Shown: positions 58,590-64,000 of the stretch, piece by piece | Numbering within the stretch: position 1 is the first letter of the stretch | Layout: each line of letters opens with the position of its first letter | From: Arachis hypogaea | Taxonomy: Eukaryota > Streptophyta > Magnoliopsida > Fabales > Fabaceae | Assembly: GCF_003086295.3 (NCBI RefSeq) | Contig: NC_092044.1 | Coordinates: 72,592,528-72,656,527, forward strand | Length of the DNA: 64,000 nt | Direction of reading: 5' to 3' | Translations under genes and position numbers: made by a program | Notes under the pieces: model-generated | Told to the model about the DNA's origin: nothing | The model's input: the letters and a program-made list of their open reading frames with translations, nothing else | The model's database searches: none

Positions 58590-58802
58590 CCTGCTGGCGT
58601 TTAAACGCCAGTAAGGGCAGCAAATTGGCGTTTAACGCCCAGTCTGGCACCATTCTGGGCGTTTAACGCCAGAAAGGGGCACTATTCTGGGCATTTAACG
58701 CTAGAAAGGGGCACCAGACTGGCGTTAAACGCCAGGAAGGGGTAAGAAGTTGGCGTTAAATGCCAGAAATGGGCACCAGCCTGGCATTTAACGCCAGAAT
58801 TG
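58590..58802 (+). repeat. Palindrome array between gag-protease and ORF2 (A3)
   Basis: Seven units in 210 bp, for example TGGCGTTTAAACGCCA, GGGCGTTTAACGCC and TGGCGTTAAACGCCA, with spacers rich in GGGGCACCA. Same location as 21790-22040 in A2. Confidence 0.88.
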
Positions 58803-59195
58803 GCAGAAGGAGCATTTTTGCTCACCACTTGGTGCAGGGATGAATTTTCCTTGACACCTCAGGATCTGTGGACCCCACAGGATCCCCACCTACCCCACCA
58901 CTCTCTCTCTTCTTCACCCATTCACCAATCACCTCAACACCACTTCCCCAAAAACCCCTTACCTATCAAATCCCACTATTCTCTTCACCACTCACATCCA
59001 TCCTTCATAAAACCCCACCAACCTCACCATTCAAATTCAAACCACTTTCTCTCCCTTGGCCGAACCACAAAGCCACCTCCATCTCCTCTATTTCTTCTTC
59101 TTCTACTCTCTTCTTTCTTCTTTTGCTCTAGGACGAGCAAACCTTTTAAGATTGGTGTGGTAAAAGCATTGCTTTTTGTTTTTCCATAACCATTT

Positions 59196-60321
59196 ATGGC
59201 ATCTAAGGCCGGAGAAACCTCTAGAAAGAGGAAAGGGAAGGCAAAAGCTTCCACCTCCGAGTCATGGGAGATGGAGAGATTCATCTCAAAGGTGCATCAA
59301 GACCACTTCTATGAAGTTATGGCCATGAAGAAAGTGATCCCCGAGGTCCCTTTCAAACTCAAAAAGAGTGAATATCCGGAGATCCGTCATGAGATCCGAA
59401 AAAGAGGTTGGAAAGTTCTTACCAACCCCATTCAACAAGTCAGAATCTTAATGGTTCAAGAGTTCTATACCAATGCATGGATCACCAAGAACCATGATCA
59501 AAGTGTGAACCCGGACCCAAAGAATTGGCTTACAATGGTTCGGGGGAAATGCTTAGATTTTAGTCCGGAAAATGTAAGGTTGGCATTCAACTTGCCCATG
59601 ATGCAAGGAGATGAACACCCTTACACTAGAAGGGTCAACTTTGATCAAAGGTTAGACCAAGTCCTCATAGACATTTGTGAAGAGGGCGCTCAATGGAAGA
59701 GAGATTCAAGAGGGAAGCCGGTTCAACTTAGAAGGCATGACCTCAAGCCCGTGGCTAGGGGATGGTTGGAGTTTATCCAACGCCCAATCATTCCCACTAG
59801 CAACCGGTCCGAAGTTACCATAGACCGGGCCATCATGATTCATAGCATCATGATTGGAGAGGAAATAGAAGTTCATGAGGTTATATCCCAAGAACTTTAT
59901 AAGGTGGCAGACAAGTCCTCTACCTTGGCAAGGTTAGCCTTCCCTTATCTCATTTGTCACCTCTGTTATTCAGTCGAAATTGACATAGAGGGAGACACCC
60001 TTATTGATGAGGACAAGCCCATCACTAAGAAAAGGATGGAGAAAACAAGAGATCCCACTCATCATGAAATCCCTGAGATGCCTCAAAGGGATGCACTTTC
60101 CTCCACAAAACTATTGGGAGCAAATCAACACCTCCCTAGGAGAATTGAGTTCCAACATGGGACAACTAAGGGTGGAGCACCAAGAACATTCCATTCTCCT
60201 CCATGAAATTAGAGAAGATCAAAGCGTCATGAGAGAGGAGAAACAAAGGTAAGGAAGAGACATTGAGGAGCTCAAGCACTCCATAAGATCTTCAAGAGGA
60301 AGAACAAGCCGCCATCACTAA
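59196..60321 (+). pseudogene. ORF2 of A3, frameshift plus one stop
   Basis: Starts MASKAGETSRKRKGKAKAST at 59196, preceded by the motif variant AAGATTGGTGTGG. Clean for about 300 codons (ESWEMERFISKVHQDHFYEV, PEIRHEIRKRGWKVL, FNLPMMQG, YTRRVNFDQRLD). A one-base insertion near 60088 (CCTCAAAGGG versus CCTCAAGGG) moves the tail into another frame, where it continues with HFPPQNYWEQINTSL. TAA at 60250-60252 interrupts the end, which should reach TAA 60319-60321. Same plant 'putative transposon protein' type as A1 and A2; function unknown. Confidence 0.83.
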
Positions 60322-61216
60322 GGTGGACCCGTTCTTTAATCTCCTTGTTCTTTAAATTCCTGTTTTTTGAATTTTTATGCTTATGTTCATCATCTATGTT
60401 TGTGTCTTATGATCATTAGTGTCTTAGTGTCTATGCCTTAAAGTTATGAATGTCCTATGAATCCATCACTTTTCTTAAATGAAAAATGTTCTTAATTGAA
60501 AAGGAGAAGAATTGCATGAATTTTGAATTTTATAGCAGATTAATTATTTTGATGTGGTGGCAATACTTTGACTTCTGAATGTATGCTTGAACAGCGCATA
60601 TGTCTTTTGAATTTGTTGTTCATGAATGTTGGCTCTTGAAAGAATGATGAAAAAGGAGACATGTTACTGAGGATCTGAAAAATCATAAAAATGATTCTTG
60701 AAGCAAGAAAAAGCAGTGAATTCAAAAAAAAAGAGAGAGATAGTACATGCGAAAAAAAAAGAAATAATAAAGTTGTGATCCAAGGCAAAAAGAGTGTGCT
60801 TAAGAACCCTGGACACCTCTAATTGGGGACTCTAGCAAAGCTGAGTCACAATCTGAAAAGGTTCACCCAGTTATGTGTCTGTGGCATGTATGTATCCGGT
60901 GGTAATACTGAAAGACAGAGTGCTTTGGGCCACGGCCAAGACTCATAAAGTAGCTACGTTCAAGAATCATCATACTTAACTAGGAGAATCAATAACACTA
61001 TCTGGATTCTGAGTTCCTATAGAAGCCCATCATTCTGAATTTCAAAGGATAAAGTGAGATGCCAAAACTGTTCAGAGGCAAAAAGCTAAAAGCCCCGCTC
61101 ATCTAATTAATACTGATCTTCATAGATGTTTTTAGAATTCATTGCATATTCTCTTCTTTTTATCTTATTTGATCTTCAGTTGCTTGGGGACAAGCAACAA
61201 TTTAAGTTTGGTGTTG
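60322..61216 (+). other. 3' untranslated region of A3
   Basis: Shorter than in A1; no gene. It ends with the hairpin (61179-61198) and AAGTTTGGTGTTG (61204-61216) touching the LTR. Confidence 0.75.
61179..61198 (+). other. Stem-loop upstream of A3 3' LTR
   Basis: GTTGCTTGGGGACAAGCAAC, perfect 8-bp stem with GGGA loop, 18 bp before the LTR. Confidence 0.75.
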
Positions 61217-62843
61217 TGATGAGCGGATAATTTATACGCTTTTTGGCATTGTTTTTAGTATGTTTTTAGTATGTTTTAGTTAGTTTTTATTATATTTTTA
61301 TTAGTTTTTAGTTAAAATTCACTTTTCTGGACATTACTATGAGTTTGTGTGTTTTTCTGTGATTTTAGATATTTTCTGGATGAAATTGAGGGACCTGAGC
61401 AAAAATCTGATTCAGAGGCTGAAAAGGACTGCAGATGCTGTTGGATTCTGACCTCCCTGCACTCAAAGTGGATTTTCTGGAGCTACAGAAGCGCAATTGG
61501 CGCGTCTCAACTGCGTTGGAAAGTAGACATCCTGGTCTTCCGAGCAATGTATAATAGTCCATACTTTGCACGAGATTTGATGGCCCAAATAGGCGTTCTA
61601 AGTCAGCTCAAGAATTCTGGCGTAAAACGCCGGAACTGGCACAAGAATGGGAGTTAAACGCCCAAACTGGCACAAAAGCTGGCAGTTAACTCCAAGAAGA
61701 GTCTCTACATGAAAATGCTTCAATGCTCAGCCCAAGCACACACCAAGTGGGCCCGGAAGTAGATTTTTATGTCATTTACTCATCTTTGTAAACCCTAAGC
61801 TACTAGTTCTCTACAAATAGGACCTTTTGCTATTGTATTAATCATCGGGGTAGCTATCTTTGAGTAGTCTTATGCTATCTTAGATCATGGGGGCTGGCCT
61901 CTCGGCCATGCCTAGATCTTGTTCTTATGTATTTTCAACGGTGGAGTTTCTACACACCATAGATTAAGGTGTGGAGCTCTGCTGTACCTCGAGTATTAAT
62001 GCAATTACTATTGTTCTTCTATTCAATTCAGCCTATTCTTGTTCTATGATATCACTTGTTCCTCAACTTGATGAATGTGATGATCCATGACACTCATCAT
62101 CATTCTCACCTATGAACGTGTGCCTGACAACCACCTCCGTTCTACCTTAGATTGAGTGGATATCTCTTGGGTTTCTTAACCAGAATCTTCGTGGTATAAG
62201 CTAGAATTGATGGCGGTATTCAAGAGAATCCGGAAGGTCTAAACCTTGTCTGTGGTATTCTGAGTAGGATTCAAGGATTGAATGAATGTGACGAGCTTCA
62301 AACTCGCAATTGTGGGGCGTTAGTGACAGACGCAAAAGAATCACTGGATTCTATTCCGACATGATTGAGAACCGACAGCTGAATGCCGTGCTGTGACAAA
62401 GCGCGTTGAACATTTTCACTGAGAGGACCGGACTGTAGCCATTGACAATAGTGATGCCCAACATACAGCTTGCCATGGAAAGGAGTAAGAAGGATTGGAT
62501 GAAGACAGTAGGAAAGCAGAGAGACGGAAGGGACAAAGCATCTCCATACGCTTATCTGAAATTCTCATCAATGAATTACATAAGTATCTCTATCTTTATT
62601 TTATGCTTCATTCATAAATCATTCATAACCATTTAAATCTGCCTGATTGAGATTTACAAGATGACCATAGCTTGCTTCATACCAACAATCTCCGTGGGAT
62701 CGACCCTTACTCGTGTAAGGTTTATTACTTGGACGACCCAGTGCACTTGCTGGTTAGTTGTGCAAAGTTGTGATAAAGAGTTGAGATTGCAATTGAGCGT
62801 ACCATGTTGATGGCACCATTGATGATCACAATTTCGTGCACTA
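61217..62843 (+). repeat. 3' LTR of A3 (1627 bp)
   Basis: TGATGAGCGG to CGTGCACTA (the final CCA of the 5' LTR reads CTA), followed by TSD gtggc. Confidence 0.93.
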
Positions 62844-63377
62844 GTGGCCAAGTTGGAATTGGATGTAGAGAGGGTGAAATCCCGAGCTACTAATGCGGAG
62901 GTTGCTGCGAACCTGGCTGAGGAGATGGCCAAGAAGTCGAAAGAGAGATACACCCGTACTTATGCCGAGTTATTAGAGACCAGGGAGAGGCTTGAGTCTG
63001 TCCATGCTGATTATGCTGAGCTCCAGGGTCACCTGGTGGGTAGTGTGTCCGATGCTTACGAGAACCTAAATGCTTAAGTCTAGGTTCTTGCTCCTAAGCT
63101 CGACCTAACTCTCTTTAGTCTAGAAAATGTTGTGGAAGACGGCAAGATTGTACCTGCCCCAGACGATGAAGATGATGATCCTCCCCGTGCGTCTCCGGGA
63201 AAGGCCTCAGCAGCTTCAGCTTCTGCCATCCCTTCTGAAGTTGTCCATCAAGAGCCCGAGCCTGATGTGCAGATCCTGAACTGGGCGAATGGAACTGTTG
63301 ATGCTGTCCCGATCTCGTCCATTCCACTTACTCCGACAAAGAATGCTGATGTTGAAGAGGACTTGAATCCTTTGTGA
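62844..63377 (+). pseudogene. Antisense extra ORF of C2, second part
   Basis: Continues 51395-52822 after the A3 insertion: AKLELDVERVKSRAT coiled-coil segment, then a stretch ending at TAA 63075-63077 and a second TAG shortly after. The acidic Pro-rich tail (PDDEDDDPPRASPGK) then ends at EDLNPL, like SLNPL in C1. Confidence 0.8.
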
Positions 63378-64000
63378 CTTTTGTGTATTTGTATAGTCTG
63401 GTTTGTGGACTTTGAACTTGCTTTATGTAACTTTCTTTCTGACATTCGGTTGCTTTTCTTAGCAACTTTATTTTGGGAAAAACAAAACACTTTGAACTCT
63501 TGAGGCTGAGTTTCAGGTGGCCTTTTGAGTCCTTTATGTTTTTATTATGATAGCTGTGTTTTTCTGATGTGTTTATCATGCCTTTGCAGCTTTTGCAAAT
63601 CTTTATAGAGAGTTGGTAATTTTCTGTCCGACCTCTTTTTGATCGTTTCTTGTTTTGTCTATTTTTTGTTTCGGCGAGGTGATTCTTGGGGCTAACTTGT
63701 CTGACAACTTTTTAGTGTTCTCGCAGAATGTTTTTAGTTATTCCGAACAATTTTGATAGCCTTGTCATGGAGTCGTGGCTATTTGGGCAAAGTTGTGTCC
63801 CTTTATCACACGTTTTTTGGGCCTCAGGTTGTTTTTCTACATTCTTTGGCCTTCTCCTTTCTTTGAGGTTGTCCGTGGGCTTTTTGATTGCGCCACCTCT
63901 TTGTCTATACTTTTTAGTCATGTTCCAACAACTTTTTAGGTAGTGTTCCCAGGGGAACCTTTCCTTTATAGTTTAGTTTGGACGACTTTTTTAGCTTTTC
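63378..64000 (-). other. C2 spacer beyond the antisense ORF
   Basis: Homologous to 44327-44900 of C1, including TTGGTTGCTTTTCTTAGCAAC-like sequence shortly after the ORF end. No gene is seen; the C2 integrase end would be expected beyond the window. Confidence 0.65.

Larger units (their letters stand above)
52823..62843 (+). mobile_element. Family A element A3, full length
   Basis: LTRs 52823-54439 and 61217-62843, very similar by eye; TSD gtggc at 52818-52822 and 62844-62848. Order: LTR, two primer-site-like sequences, leader with a palindrome array, gag-protease, second palindrome array, ORF2, untranslated region with hairpin, LTR. No RT, RNase H or integrase. It is the youngest-looking insertion and splits the C2 antisense ORF within one codon. 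Confidence 0.94.
39589..64000 (-). mobile_element. Family C element C2, 3' portion, runs off the window
   Basis: Its 3' LTR is 39589-40088. The internal sequence continues as 40089-40907, 51139-52822 and 62849-64000, interrupted by C1 and A3. Only the 3' region and the opposite-strand ORF are in the window; gag-pol would lie beyond 64000. The left flank is gatat; the matching TSD is outside. Confidence 0.85.

Noticed and set aside
1..64000. Host genes, tRNA or rRNA genes
   Set aside because: Searched by eye for conserved plant gene products, tRNA-like and rRNA sequence; only tRNA-complementary primer sites and retroelement genes were found.

Overview
The window is repeat-only plant DNA, most likely from a dicot with a large genome. 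Peanut (Arachis) is my best guess, from recalled familiarity with the TGATGAGCGGATAA-type LTRs; no search was run. I see no host gene, rRNA or tRNA. Almost every base belongs to a Ty3/gypsy-type LTR retrotransposon or a fragment of one, stacked inside each other. Exact 5-bp target-site duplications (TSDs) let the order be read.

Families (working names). Family A: about 10 kb, 1.6-kb LTRs starting TGATGAGCGG, tRNA-Asp-type primer site, gag-protease plus a second ORF (ORF2, plant 'putative transposon protein' type), no polymerase. Copies: A1 (1-3642, 3' part), A-solo (9404-11088), A2 (17429-28069, minus), A3 (52823-62843). A' is an older relative (8964-37561). Family B: Del/Tekay-like element with 3.66-kb LTRs and tRNA-iMet primer site (11707-32946), plus a diverged B-like LTR (3643 to about 5300). 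Family C: Tat-like gag-pol element on the minus strand with 0.5-kb LTRs and a spliced-looking ORF on the opposite strand; C1 is complete (40908-51133), C2 (39589 to beyond 64000) is partial. Family D: chromovirus-like LTR pair on the minus strand (5669-8963 and 37567-39544) with nearly no internal sequence.

Layout. Left third: A1 3' end sits in the B-like LTR; a protease fragment is fused to D. A' inserted into a D LTR (TSD cctac). The A' 5' LTR received a solo A LTR (TSD cccag) and element B (TSD gaacc). B in turn received A2 (TSD cacct). Right third: C2 lies in D-derived sequence; C1 inserted into the C2 3' region (TSD ttggt); A3 split the C2 antisense ORF (TSD gtggc).

How the parts work together. 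All elements carry nonsense codons, frameshifts or deletions, so none looks autonomous now. A-family elements have gag, protease and ORF2 only, so any movement would need reverse transcriptase and integrase supplied by another element. The most unusual signals are arrays of short GGCGTT/AACGCC palindromes in the A families, an independent palindrome array (TGTGCG/CGCACA) in the B LTR, a frame-compensated intron in the C antisense ORF, and a 66-bp piece of flanking DNA copied next to the inner side of one A2 LTR.
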